Shown here one piece after another: positions 26,671 to 36,200 of a stretch of DNA of 64,000 nucleotides; the stretch's first letter is position 1, and every line of letters begins with the position of its first letter. Where the stretch lies: contig CAIYWC010000137.1 in the NCBI GenBank assembly GCA_903929795.1, positions 1 to 64,000 of the forward strand, read 5' to 3'. The translations under genes and the position numbers were made by a program. The notes under the pieces are model-generated. The model saw only the letters and a program-made list of their open reading frames with translations, did no database searches and was not told where the DNA came from. This stretch comes from an uncultured Myxococcales bacterium (GTDB taxonomy: Bacteria; Myxococcota_A; UBA9042).

Positions 26671-27786
26671 ATGAACTGGCGACGATTTCCCTTTGCCGCC
26701 GCCCTGATGGCGACGACGTTGACGCCGGCGGCGTGGGCGCACGACGTCGCGTTGAGCGGCCAGGTCAGCAAGACGCCCGCGACCGCCGACAGCCCCGCCA
26801 CGGGTTCCAGCACCGGCACGTTGCTTGGCTCCTGGGACATCACGGACGACTGGTCGTTGGACGGCAGCTTCGGCATCACGCGCGAAGACTTGAGCGGCGA
26901 CCCGACTTTGGTGCGCGCGAGTAACATCTACGCGCTTGGCCTTGGACCGAGCTGGACGCTGGGCGACCACTGGCTTTTCGTCGGCAGCGGCACATTTTCG
27001 CCGCAATCGACGCAGCTGACGGACTCGACGCTCACATTTGCCGACAAGGCGCCGCCCGCGGGCGTCAAGGACCACAACGCCCAGATTCGCGCGGATTCCA
27101 CGTCGGGCGGCGCGATGCTGATGGCGGCGTACGACACGGCTGGCGAGAGCGACTGGGAGACCAGTGTGGCGGCGACCTTGACCTGGAACCACTATGGAAC
27201 GCTGCAGAAAATCGTCGATGTGAAGGTGGCGAACAAGTCGGTGGACAGCGCGACGCTGGCGGCGGCGTGCGCGACTGAGACGACCAAAGTGTGCAAAGTG
27301 CTGCGTGCGCTGCTGCGGGCGGAGCCGGACGCGCTGGACCAGGGCTCGCTGGGGCTGACCGCGACGGAGACGATCTTCCAGGATTGGGACGTGCTGCTGG
27401 GGGCGACGTACTACGTCTACAGCAAAGATCCCAATGATGTCGGGGTATTTTCTGTCGCCACCCGCGGCACCAGCGTCGCCACTCCGCGCGCGGGCGCGAG
27501 CAGCGTCGAATACGGGGAGGGCATCCCGCTCTCCGCGTTCCTGTACAACACCCAAATCGGCGGCGCCTGGCACGCGCATGGCTGGAAAATCAGCCTGATT
27601 GAGGCCATTGGCGGCTATGTGGACGACGGCGGCGGGCTCACCGCGACCACGCTCAAGGCGTCGTACAAGTTCAACTCGAACTGGAAGATCTTGGGATCAT
27701 TCACATTTCAGCGCGACAAGGATTCGACTGGCATCGTCACGAATGGCGAGCTCGGCAGCCTGACGCTGCGGTTCACGTGGGACTAA
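26671..27786 (+). CDS. Outer-membrane beta-barrel protein
   Basis: A 371-residue protein with a Sec signal peptide (cleavage near AAWA-HD). The rest is a run of alternating polar/hydrophobic strands with aromatic girdles, ending in SLTLRFTWD, which is close to the aromatic terminal signature used for barrel insertion. No family name is safe. It starts 10 bases after the giant Cys-rich gene, so the two are probably co-transcribed; the barrel may help export, anchor or signal for that lipoprotein, which is inference. Its stop overlaps the stop of the convergent Lon-like gene. Confidence 0.7.
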   Translation: MNWRRFPFAAALMATTLTPAAWAHDVALSGQVSKTPATADSPATGSSTGTLLGSWDITDDWSLDGSFGITREDLSGDPTLVRASNIYALGLGPSWTLGDHWLFVGSGTFSPQSTQLTDSTLTFADKAPPAGVKDHNAQIRADSTSGGAMLMAAYDTAGESDWETSVAATLTWNHYGTLQKIVDVKVANKSVDSATLAAACATETTKVCKVLRALLRAEPDALDQGSLGLTATETIFQDWDVLLGATYYVYSKDPNDVGVFSVATRGTSVATPRAGASSVEYGEGIPLSAFLYNTQIGGAWHAHGWKISLIEAIGGYVDDGGGLTATTLKASYKFNSNWKILGSFTFQRDKDSTGIVTNGELGSLTLRFTWD

Positions 27787-30305
27787 TCGTTCCAGTCCTG
27801 CATCTCCCCGTCGTCGCCTTCATCCGATTCGACCGCTGAGCGCCGCTCACCGCCACGACCGCGGGACGTCGTCTGGCTCTGCCGCTGCGCGCTATGCCTG
27901 CGCAACACATCCAGGCGATCGGCCACCGCGCGCATCACCGTCCCCGGCGGGTACGTGCCGTCCGCGCGCACCTGTCCCGCCCGCGCGCCGGTCAGAACTT
28001 CCATGCCTTCCTCGATGGTGCGGATCGGCCAGACGTGAAACTTCTTCTTGTCGATCGCGTCGCGCACTTCCTGATGCAGAACCAAATGTTGCACGTTCTG
28101 CCACGGGATGATGACCCCTTGGCGGCCGGTCAGCTTGCCGGACGTGCAGAAGCGGTAGAAGCCCTCGATCTTCTCGTTTACGCCGCCGATCGGCTGGATT
28201 TGCCCGAGCTGGTTGACCGAGCCTGTGACGCCAATGCCTTGCGCGATCGGCACTTGCGAGACAGCGGAGAGGATCGCGTACAGCCAGGTGCTGGACGCTG
28301 AGTCGCCGTCCACTTCGCCGTAATTCTGCTCGAACGTGACGGTCGCGGTCAGGCACAGCGGGCGGCGCTGAGCGAAGCGATCGCCCAGAAAACCGGACAG
28401 AATTTGCACGCCTTTGTCGTGGATCTCGCCCGACATCGCGACTTCGCGCTCGATGTTGACGATGCCCTGCGTGCCCGCGAACGCGCGCGCGGTGACGCGA
28501 AACGGTCGCCCGAACTGATGTTCGCCCACCGTCAGCACGGCAAGGCCATTGATCACGCCGACTTCCGCGCCGGTCGCCTCCATCAGCCACTGCCCGTCCA
28601 GCAGGTCCTCGTGCATCTTGTCGGCGATGAGCGAGGACGCCAACGTGCGCTGCGCAATGGCTTTTTCCACGTGCTTGCGGGTGATTTGCTTGGACCGTCC
28701 GCGCGCGGCGAACCAATCCGCCTCCACCAACAGGTTGGACACCTGGTTGAAGCGCATCGTCAGCTTTTTTTGCGAGTCCACCAGCCGCGCGCCGTGCTCC
28801 AGCACCGCCACGACCGCGTCGCGTTCCACCGGCCGGCACGCGTTGTTGCGCGCCGCCGTCGCGATGAACCGCACGTAGTTGCGCACGGAATCCGGTGTCG
28901 CGCGGATCTCGTGGTCAAAATCGGCTTTGACTTGAAAAATCTTGCGAAAATCGTCATCTGCGCGGTACAGCGCGTGGTACAGCGAGTTGCCGCCGATCAG
29001 CACCAGCTTCAAGCTCAGCGGGATTGGCTCGGGCTTCAGGCCGCTCGTCGGCAGGATGCCCGCGGTCTCGCCCAGGTCCTCGATCGCAATTTCCGCGTTG
29101 CGCAGCGTGACCTTGAGGTTCTCCCAGACGCCCATGAACTGGAACAGGTCCGCGGCGTGGCAGATGAGGAAACCGCCGTTGGCGCGCGCGAAGCTGCCGG
29201 CGCGGATCATCATGTGGTCGGTGAAATAGATGCCCTGTTCCACGCGCCGCTCGATCTTGCCAAACATCCGGTAATACGTCGGGTGCGACTCGAAAACGAC
29301 CGGCGCGCCCTGTGTTTCGCTCTGGTCGACCACCAGGTTGACGCGAAACGCGATGAACGTGTCTGGCGCCTCGCGCGACGGCTGCTCCTTGGCCTCGCCT
29401 TCATCGGGCAAAAAGCGCTCGGTGTTCTCCAGCACGTCGTCGTACAGCGCGTCCATGAACGCCGCGAGCTTCTTGCCCGCCGAGCGAAACGGCTCCCGCA
29501 CAGCGCGAAAGAGCGGTTTTGCCACACGTTCCGCGAGCTTGCGCTGCAGCTTGTCGATCTCCGCTTGCGTCCCCATCTCCACTTCGCGGTTGGACTGCAC
29601 GAATTCGGTGAACAGCGGCTCCAGGCGCTCGCGTTTTTTGTCCAGCTTCTTGCGCTCCTCTTCTGGCAGCGCGACAACTTCCTTGTCATTCAAGGACTTA
29701 CCGTCGACGATCGGCATCGTGATCAGCTCGTCTTCCTTGTTCGCCCGCACGACAAAGCCCAGCATCTCGGCTTGCCGCGACAGCTGCACGAACGCGTCCG
29801 TGGACTGCATGTTGCCTTGCGCCAACGTGTGCTGCAGCCGCGACTGGTGGTCGCGCGAGTGGTACGCCGCTGGCATCTGCTTTTGCAGCTCGTGCAGCAT
29901 GAGTTCCATGGCTTTCTTGAACTTCTTGCCATCGCCCGCCTTCAGGCTCACGGCGATTGGTGCGTCCGTGTTGGCAAAATTGTGCAGGTAGACCCAATCC
30001 GGCGGCGTCTTGCAGGTCGGCGCGACGCGATTGAGCATCGACCGCAGCTGGCTGCGTTTGCCCGTGCCGGACGGCCCGGCGACGTACACGTGGTAATTCG
30101 GCCGCGAAACCGTCAGCCCGAGCTCCAGGCTGCGGACGGCGCGGTCCTGTTCGATCACGGCTTCCAGCACGTCCAGATCTTCGGTGCTTTGGAACGCGAT
30201 GCCGGTCAGATCGTGGTGCACGGTGCACGCCGACGCGGGCAGGCTGGGCAGCTGGGCGACAGTCAGCAGCTTGGGTGGTCGCTTGGCTTTGGGCTGGGCA
30301 GGCAT
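27783..30305 (-). CDS. Lon-like AAA+ serine protease (PF13654/S16 type)
   Basis: An 840-residue protein. The Walker A motif GPSGTGK is at residues 77-83. A long middle part carries an AAA_32-type insertion with a charged coiled stretch (EERKKLDKKRERLEPLF). The C-terminal S16 protease domain has Ser at about 669 (in GDSAS) and Lys at about 712 (in GVNEK), 43 residues apart as in Lon, so the dyad is intact. It lacks the N-terminal Lon substrate domain and looks like the LonB/LonC-type soluble proteases of proteobacteria. I reject an upstream extension that would overlap the divergent lipoprotein gene. The C-terminal tail is acidic. It is likely an ATP-dependent quality-control protease. Confidence 0.85.
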   Translation of the reverse strand: MPAQPKAKRPPKLLTVAQLPSLPASACTVHHDLTGIAFQSTEDLDVLEAVIEQDRAVRSLELGLTVSRPNYHVYVAGPSGTGKRSQLRSMLNRVAPTCKTPPDWVYLHNFANTDAPIAVSLKAGDGKKFKKAMELMLHELQKQMPAAYHSRDHQSRLQHTLAQGNMQSTDAFVQLSRQAEMLGFVVRANKEDELITMPIVDGKSLNDKEVVALPEEERKKLDKKRERLEPLFTEFVQSNREVEMGTQAEIDKLQRKLAERVAKPLFRAVREPFRSAGKKLAAFMDALYDDVLENTERFLPDEGEAKEQPSREAPDTFIAFRVNLVVDQSETQGAPVVFESHPTYYRMFGKIERRVEQGIYFTDHMMIRAGSFARANGGFLICHAADLFQFMGVWENLKVTLRNAEIAIEDLGETAGILPTSGLKPEPIPLSLKLVLIGGNSLYHALYRADDDFRKIFQVKADFDHEIRATPDSVRNYVRFIATAARNNACRPVERDAVVAVLEHGARLVDSQKKLTMRFNQVSNLLVEADWFAARGRSKQITRKHVEKAIAQRTLASSLIADKMHEDLLDGQWLMEATGAEVGVINGLAVLTVGEHQFGRPFRVTARAFAGTQGIVNIEREVAMSGEIHDKGVQILSGFLGDRFAQRRPLCLTATVTFEQNYGEVDGDSASSTWLYAILSAVSQVPIAQGIGVTGSVNQLGQIQPIGGVNEKIEGFYRFCTSGKLTGRQGVIIPWQNVQHLVLHQEVRDAIDKKKFHVWPIRTIEEGMEVLTGARAGQVRADGTYPPGTVMRAVADRLDVLRRHSAQRQSQTTSRGRGGERRSAVESDEGDDGEMQDWND

Positions 30306-30459
30306 GGCGGCTCGCGGCTGCAGAAGGCAGCGGGGAAGCCATAGCACACTCACCGGCGGATGCAACTGGCTTGGCTCGGGCACGCCTTGCGGTCGGCCAA
30401 TGACATTCGTAGGATCCGCGGCGACCTGCAGGTCGCAAGAGACGCGGCGGGGAGGCGAC

Positions 30460-32958
30460 ATGGAAACGACTGGGATGAAGCGGCGTTTTGGCATCCGGCG
30501 GCGGGAGCTGGCGCTGGTCGGCGCGCTGCTGCTGGCCGCGACGGCGTGCGGCAACAGCACCGCGGCGGGCGGCAACGACACCGTCGATTTTGACGCGCTG
30601 GACGTTGACTTTGACGCGCTGGACGTCGACGTGAACGGCATCGACATTGCCGGTTTCAAGGACTTGCAGCAGCAGGACACGATCGGCAACGACGTCAGCC
30701 CGCCGGACGTGCAAGCCGATGTGCCACCGCCGGAATGCGTGACGTCCGCGACCTGCAGCGACGACACGCCGTGCACCAACGATAGCTGCGTGGCTGGCAA
30801 GTGCGTGCACGCGAACAACACCGCGGCGTGCGAGGACGGCTCCAAATGCACGACCGGCGACGCGTGCGTCAACGGCGCCTGCGTGCCCGGAAGCGCGCCG
30901 AACTGCAGCGACGAGAACCCGTGCACCGACGACTCCTGCGCGCCCGACACCGGCTGCGTCCACGCGCCCAACGCTGTGACCTGCAGCGACGGCAGCGTCT
31001 GCACGACCGGCGATGTGTGCAGCGGCGGCGCCTGCCTGTCCGGCGCGGCGACGGTTTGCGACGACGGCAACCTGTGCACCGATGACAGCTGCGACCCCGC
31101 CACCGGCTGCACCGCGACCGCCAACGCCGCGGCGTGCGACGACGGCGACCCGTGCACCATCAGCGACCACTGCACCGCGACCGTCTGCGGCGGCAGCCCG
31201 AATCCGTGCGACGACAACAACGTCTGCACGGCCGACGGGTGCAACGTGGAAGGCTGCTTCCACACGCCCACAAACGAGGCCGGCCACTGCGACGACAGCA
31301 ACATCTGCACCGTCCAGGACACCTGCTGGAGCGGCACGTGCGTCGGCTACGGCATGGAGTGCGGCGGCAACGAAAACCCGTGCGCCATGCCGATTTGCGA
31401 CCTGGCCGTCGGCTGCACCTTCACGAGCGCGACCGGCAGCTGCGATGACGGCGACCCGTGCACGCAGGTCGACACCTGCAACAATTTCATGTGCTTGGGC
31501 AGCGATGTCACCGACTGCAACGACGCCAACCCGTGCACGGTCGACAAGTGCACGACCGGCGTGGGCTGCGACAACACCGGCGCGACCAACTGCGACGACG
31601 GCAACTCTTGCACGGCCGACAGCTGTGACCTCGCGCTCGGCTGCACCCACGAGACGCTGCCGGGCGAGAGCCCGTGCGACGACGGCAACGCTTGCACGCA
31701 ATACAACACCTGCACCGGCGACGGTCAATGCGCCATCAGCCAGCCGGTGACCTGCGACGACACAAACGTCTGTACCAGCGACTCCTGCGACCCGAAAATA
31801 GGCTGTGTTTTTATGCCTTTGGACGTCACCTGCGATGACAACAACAGCTGCACGACCGGCGATTTCTGCGACAGCGGCTACTGCGTCGGCGGTCTCCCGA
31901 CCGACTGCAACGACGGCAACCCGTGCACGGACGACAGCTGCGCGACGGCGCCGCCCAACGCCAAGGATCTCATCCTGGGCTGCAGCCACCTGCCCAACTC
32001 CGCGAGTTGCGACGACGGCAACCCCTGTACAGGCGGCGACTATTGCAGCGGAACTGTCTGTTACGGCGGCGACGCGCCCGGCTGCGACGACCTGAACGCG
32101 TGCACCAACGACTTTTGCAGCACCGCCGCGCCGGGCTGCGGCCACACGGTCAACACGGACATCTCCGTCTGCGACGACGGCAACGCGTGCACGTCCGGCG
32201 ACAGCTGCAACACCGTCACCGGCGCGTGCGTGGGCGCCACCGCGGTCACGTGCTCGGACGGAGACCCCTGCACGTCTGACGCGTGCGACCCAGTCGGCGG
32301 CTGCCTCTTCAAGCCGATTTGCGACGACGGCGACCCGTGCACCACCGATGTCTGCAGCCTCGCGGGCGATTGCACGCACACGGAACTTGCTGTTTTTCAA
32401 GATAGTTTCGCGAACGGCAACGCCAAGAATTGGACGCTTGGGCCGGAATGGCAGATCGGCGCCGCGGCGCTGGGACCGGCCGGCAACTTGCAGTACGGCG
32501 ATCCAGCGACCGGCGCGGACGACGGCTGGATCGCGGGCGTGGACATCGGCGGCAATGCCAAGCGCGTGCTGCACGATTTCTATTTCCTGACGTCGCCGGT
32601 CATCGACACGACGTCCCTGACCGCGCCGACGCTGCAGTTCTGGCGCTGGCTGGACAGCGATTCGTCGCCGTACATGGACAACATCGTGCAGGCGTGGGAC
32701 GGCACCGCGTGGCAGACGCTGTGGGAAGACAACGGCATGGTCGATTCATCCTGGCAGCGGCAAGTGTACGACCTGACGGCCTTGAGCAATAAAAACATGC
32801 AGTTCCGCATCGGCTTCAGCATCGGCGACACGGGCGTCTACAGCGTGGGCTCGTGGAATGTCGATAAAGTCACAGTCGGCGAGTCCGGCCAGTGCGTGCC
32901 GCCGAACGTGTCAGCGGCGCCCAAGCCCATGCCCGTCGCGGCGCCGCACCTGAAGTAG
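30460..32958 (+). CDS. Cys-rich repeat lipoprotein with C-terminal beta-sandwich-like domain
   Basis: About 832 residues. The lipobox LLAATAC lies near residue 26. A linker with repeated DFDALDV follows, then a Cys-rich array of the same type as the 2171-residue relative (CDDGNLCTDDSCDPATGC). The final 190 residues (FQDSFANGNAKNW, WQIGAAALG, YFLTSPVID, SWNVDKVTVGES) match the shared C-terminal plan. GGGGAGG precedes the ATG at 30460. It is divergent from the Lon-like protease across about 150 bases. Probable surface protein; no ligand can be named. Confidence 0.8.
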   Translation: METTGMKRRFGIRRRELALVGALLLAATACGNSTAAGGNDTVDFDALDVDFDALDVDVNGIDIAGFKDLQQQDTIGNDVSPPDVQADVPPPECVTSATCSDDTPCTNDSCVAGKCVHANNTAACEDGSKCTTGDACVNGACVPGSAPNCSDENPCTDDSCAPDTGCVHAPNAVTCSDGSVCTTGDVCSGGACLSGAATVCDDGNLCTDDSCDPATGCTATANAAACDDGDPCTISDHCTATVCGGSPNPCDDNNVCTADGCNVEGCFHTPTNEAGHCDDSNICTVQDTCWSGTCVGYGMECGGNENPCAMPICDLAVGCTFTSATGSCDDGDPCTQVDTCNNFMCLGSDVTDCNDANPCTVDKCTTGVGCDNTGATNCDDGNSCTADSCDLALGCTHETLPGESPCDDGNACTQYNTCTGDGQCAISQPVTCDDTNVCTSDSCDPKIGCVFMPLDVTCDDNNSCTTGDFCDSGYCVGGLPTDCNDGNPCTDDSCATAPPNAKDLILGCSHLPNSASCDDGNPCTGGDYCSGTVCYGGDAPGCDDLNACTNDFCSTAAPGCGHTVNTDISVCDDGNACTSGDSCNTVTGACVGATAVTCSDGDPCTSDACDPVGGCLFKPICDDGDPCTTDVCSLAGDCTHTELAVFQDSFANGNAKNWTLGPEWQIGAAALGPAGNLQYGDPATGADDGWIAGVDIGGNAKRVLHDFYFLTSPVIDTTSLTAPTLQFWRWLDSDSSPYMDNIVQAWDGTAWQTLWEDNGMVDSSWQRQVYDLTALSNKNMQFRIGFSIGDTGVYSVGSWNVDKVTVGESGQCVPPNVSAAPKPMPVAAPHLK

Positions 32959-32994
32959 GCCGTCTGGCCCAGTGCCCGAAACACGCTGGAGCGA

Positions 32995-33978
32995 CTACGG
33001 GACGGCCAGCAGGATCGTGACCTCGCTCTCGGCCGCCTCGAACTGCTTTTGTGCCGCCCGCGCGGCCTCCAGGCTGTCAAACGGCCCGAGACGCACGCGG
33101 TAAAACGTGCCCTTGTCCGGCACATCGATGCTCGTCAGCTTGGGCGCGTGGCCCTTGGCGCGCAGGTCGGTCTCAAACGCCTTGGCCTCCGCCTCGTCGC
33201 GAAACGCCTTGACTTGAATGACGTAATGGCCTGACACCGTCGGCGGACGCACGTCGTCCTCGCGCGGATGCACGACTGGCTTGCGCGCGGGCACAGGTGC
33301 AGTCGCGGGCGCCACGGGCTTGGCCGCCGCGACGGCGGGCGGCGCGGCGGAGACCAGTGCAACGGTCGGGGCCATGCGCAGCGTGCCAAAAAGCCCAAGG
33401 CCGTGCGGCGCAGCGGTCTTCACGACGGCAGCTGGTGGCGGCGCAACGGGCATGACGGCCTTCGGAGCTACAGCAGCCGCGGGCGGAACGGCGACGGGCG
33501 CGGCCGACTTGACCGCTTCTGCCGCAGCGGGAGCATTGGCCGCCGCCACTTCCGCCGGGGAAACCGTCCGTTCGTCGGGCGCGGTGGCAAGCTGCTCAGC
33601 CGAAGGCTCGGGCGGGGGCTCGGGTGCGCCTGGATCGGCTGGCGGTGGTTCGGCGGCCACGGCCTCCGGATCGACGGTCGGCGCGGCATCCGGTGCAACG
33701 GCAATGACTGCCGGTTTGGGGTAGATGGGCGCCTCGGCCATGCGGCTTGCGGCTTCGGCCAGCGCGACGGCGGCGGGAGGCAGGCCGTCGGGCGCCGGCT
33801 GGAAGGTCGCGGTCACGCCGCGCGCCGGCGTCGGGGCTGCTTGGCGCGCATACCACACGCCCCCGGCAAAAGCCGCGCCAACCAGCACGAGCACCAGCAC
33901 GACGCCCTGCGCAATGTGCCGGACTTCAATCCGCAGCTGAATCCGCTCGCGTACCTGGTCGAAATCGCGCAGCGGCAT
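32995..33978 (-). CDS. SPOR-domain membrane protein
   Basis: A 327-residue protein with one N-terminal membrane helix (GVVLVLVLVGAAFAGGVWY), a long Pro/Ala/Val-rich periplasmic linker, and a C-terminal SPOR domain from about residue 248 (SGHYVIQVKAFRDEAEAKAFETDL... VRLGPFDSLEAARAAQ). SPOR domains bind glycan strands lacking stem peptides at division sites, so a role in septum or cell-wall remodelling is likely. It starts 3 bases after the argS stop on the same strand, a pairing that suggests co-expression. Confidence 0.85.
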   Translation of the reverse strand: MPLRDFDQVRERIQLRIEVRHIAQGVVLVLVLVGAAFAGGVWYARQAAPTPARGVTATFQPAPDGLPPAAVALAEAASRMAEAPIYPKPAVIAVAPDAAPTVDPEAVAAEPPPADPGAPEPPPEPSAEQLATAPDERTVSPAEVAAANAPAAAEAVKSAAPVAVPPAAAVAPKAVMPVAPPPAAVVKTAAPHGLGLFGTLRMAPTVALVSAAPPAVAAAKPVAPATAPVPARKPVVHPREDDVRPPTVSGHYVIQVKAFRDEAEAKAFETDLRAKGHAPKLTSIDVPDKGTFYRVRLGPFDSLEAARAAQKQFEAAESEVTILLAVP

Positions 33979-33981
33979 CCG

Positions 33982-35919
33982 TCACTCCTCGATCCCGGTC
34001 TCCGGCAGCGCGGTCATCCGCTCCGGCGCCGTCACGCCCAGCAGCCGCAAGCCGTTGCCAATCACCTGCTTGAGCGCGCGGACCAGCTGCAGGCGCGCGT
34101 GCGTCTCGGCGTCGTTTTCGCCGATGACCCGCGCGTCGCTTTTGTGGCGGCTGTAGTAGCCGTGAAACGCCCGGCACAAATCCGTCAGGTAGTACGCGAC
34201 CAAGTGCGGCTCGCGCGCCTTGGCCGCCCGCGCGATGACCTCCGGCAGGTCGGCGACGCCCAGCGCGAGCGCCCGTTCGTCCTCCAGCGCCAGGGCCGCG
34301 GGCAGCGCGTCCAGCGGCGGCAGGCGGCCCTCTTTCTCGGCGCGTTCCAGGATCGAGCACAGCCGCGCGTGGCCGTACTGGACGTAATACACCGGGTTGT
34401 CCATGGACGTCCTGCGCGCGACTTCCAGGTCAAAATCCAGCTGAGCGTCCGCTTTGCGCATCAGGAACAGGAACCGCACGGCGTCGCGGCCGGACGTCGG
34501 CTCGCCGGTGGTCACTTCGTCGATCACGTCGCGCAGCGTCACGAATTCGCCCGAGCGCTTGCCCATCGGCACCGGCTTGCCGTCGCGCAGCAGCGCCACC
34601 ATCTGCACCAGGATCACTTCCAGCCGGTCGCCCGTCCAGCGGGGATCGCCGCGCATCAGCCCCAGCGCGTGAATCACGCCCTTCAGCCGCGACACGTAGC
34701 CGTGGTGATCCGCGCCCAACACATTGATAAGATGGTTAAATCCGCGCGCCAGCTTGTGGTCGTGATACGCGATGTCCGCGGCAAAGTACGTCGGCCGGCC
34801 GTCGCCGCGCAGGATGACGCGGTCCTTGGTGTCGCGGAACGGCTTGGGCAGCAGCTCGCTGGTGCCGCGAAAAAAAATGGCCTTGCCGGCAGGCGCCGCG
34901 TCTTCGTCGTCGGCCGGCTGGCTCGCGTCTTCGTAGGCCCAGTCAGACGCAACCAAGCGTCGCGCCACGTCTTTCACGGCGTCGTCCGAGTGCGGATCCA
35001 GCCCGTGCAGCCGCCGTTCGCTGAACCAGCTGTCAAACTGGATGTCCAGCTTGGCGAGATCGTCGCGGATGCGCTCCAGCTGGCGCTGCCACGACCGCAC
35101 GGTGATGGTCCGGTTGTCGGCGCGACCGGTCACGCTCGCCGGATCGGCCGCCAGCCAAGCCGCGTCGTCGCTCCAGTGCGCATGCGGCGCCGCCACGCCG
35201 GCTTGCGCCAGGTCCTCCGCACACGTCGCGATGTAGGCGCCGCGATAGCCATCCTCCGGAAAATCCTTGGGAAAACCGTCAGGGAACGGCACGGGATCGC
35301 CGTTCGCCCAGATCCGCAGCGCCGCCGCACGGAGCTCGGGCTCGCGCAGCCAGCACCACACGCTCTCGCCGAGCTTGCCGACCTGATTGCCAACATTGTT
35401 GATGTAATATTCAGTTGTTACGTCAAAGCCCGCCGCGCGCAGCACCCGCGCCAAGGTATCGCCCAGCACGGCGCCGCGGCCATGACCCACGTGCATCGGC
35501 CCGGTCGGATTGGCGCTGACGAATTCAAGCAGCACGCGCTCTTGAGCGCCGACGTTGCACAGGCCGAACTGCGCACCCGCCGCCAGGACGTCCGTCACGC
35601 TCGCCTGCCACGCTACGTCGGACAGGCGCAGGTTCAGAAAGCCGGGCCCCGCGACCTCCACCGCCTGCAGCCAGCCGTGCGCGTCGACCTGCCGCACGAT
35701 CGGCGCAAAGGCGTCGGCCAGCGCGCGCGGATTCTTGCCGGCCGCCTTCGCCAGGGCAAAGCACAGGTTGGTCGCCATGTCGCCGTGGCTGGCCTGACGC
35801 GGCCGCTCCAGCTGGATCGCGTGCGGCGCAAGCGCTTGAGGCAACACGCCGGCCGCAAACGCCGCGTCGGTTGCGCGAGCGAGAAGATCGCGAATTCGTT
35901 CATGCAAGGTCGTCATCAA
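33982..35919 (-). CDS. argS: Arginyl-tRNA synthetase
   Basis: A 645-residue class-I aminoacyl-tRNA synthetase that charges tRNA-Arg. The ATP-binding HIGH motif appears as HVGH (143-146) after FVSANPTGPM, which is diagnostic for ArgS. ENINNV-type EYYINNVGNQ follows, and the KMSK counterpart is MGKRSG, the usual relaxed form. The N-terminal Arg-S add-on domain and C-terminal DALR anticodon domain (YYVQYGHARLCSIL, LQLVRALKQVIGNGL) are present. Full length. It leads a two-gene unit with the SPOR gene. An ATG one codon downstream is an alternative start. Confidence 0.95.
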   Translation of the reverse strand: MMTTLHERIRDLLARATDAAFAAGVLPQALAPHAIQLERPRQASHGDMATNLCFALAKAAGKNPRALADAFAPIVRQVDAHGWLQAVEVAGPGFLNLRLSDVAWQASVTDVLAAGAQFGLCNVGAQERVLLEFVSANPTGPMHVGHGRGAVLGDTLARVLRAAGFDVTTEYYINNVGNQVGKLGESVWCWLREPELRAAALRIWANGDPVPFPDGFPKDFPEDGYRGAYIATCAEDLAQAGVAAPHAHWSDDAAWLAADPASVTGRADNRTITVRSWQRQLERIRDDLAKLDIQFDSWFSERRLHGLDPHSDDAVKDVARRLVASDWAYEDASQPADDEDAAPAGKAIFFRGTSELLPKPFRDTKDRVILRGDGRPTYFAADIAYHDHKLARGFNHLINVLGADHHGYVSRLKGVIHALGLMRGDPRWTGDRLEVILVQMVALLRDGKPVPMGKRSGEFVTLRDVIDEVTTGEPTSGRDAVRFLFLMRKADAQLDFDLEVARRTSMDNPVYYVQYGHARLCSILERAEKEGRLPPLDALPAALALEDERALALGVADLPEVIARAAKAREPHLVAYYLTDLCRAFHGYYSRHKSDARVIGENDAETHARLQLVRALKQVIGNGLRLLGVTAPERMTALPETGIEE

Positions 35920-35995
35920 GCGTCACTCCGGTCGCGATGGCTGGTCCGCGCCGTGTCGGCGAGGCTAGTGATCCTGCCGTTACTGTCAACTAAAC

Positions 35996-36120
35996 GTGCT
36001 GACCTATTTCCAACCCCATCCTTCGTCGCGCAGACCTGATGCATCCCGGACTGGGACCGCGAGCGTGCTCCTCTGGAGGCACGCCGCGGATCGAGAGCGT
36101 ATCCTCTCGAACTTCGGTTG
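35996..36120 (+). repeat. Dispersed hairpin repeat, copy B (upstream of UXS gene)
   Basis: Second member of the four-copy family. The core goes from CAGACCTGATGCATCCCGGA at 36031 to CGCGGATC near 36092. The hairpin has outer stem GCGTG/CACGC, inner stem CTCC/GGAG and a TCT loop. A second hairpin (TCGAGAG, CTCTCGA, 6-base loop) follows directly. It lies between divergent argS and the epimerase gene, ending about 80 bases before the latter's ATG, so it may be in its leader. Confidence 0.7.
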
Positions 36121-36200
36121 TCGTGCATGTTTGCGCCTCTCGCCACCCGCCGACGCTTTCTGCTATCCTGCCGCCGCGCGTGGCGCTGGGGGTGCCGAAA

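Noticed and set aside
28404..30344. A 646-codon plus-strand frame across the Lon-like gene
   Set aside because: Its His/Arg-rich translation is typical of an antisense shadow; the opposite strand has intact Walker A and Ser-Lys dyad.
30306..31337. Upstream extension of the Lon-like protease frame by 344 codons
   Set aside because: It is antisense to the Cys-rich lipoprotein and has no protease-related sequence; the start at 30305 fits the family N-terminus.
36039..36200. N-terminal 54-codon extension of the epimerase
   Set aside because: It is translation of repeat copy B and does not match the SDR fold; the ATG at 36201 starts right at the Rossmann strand.
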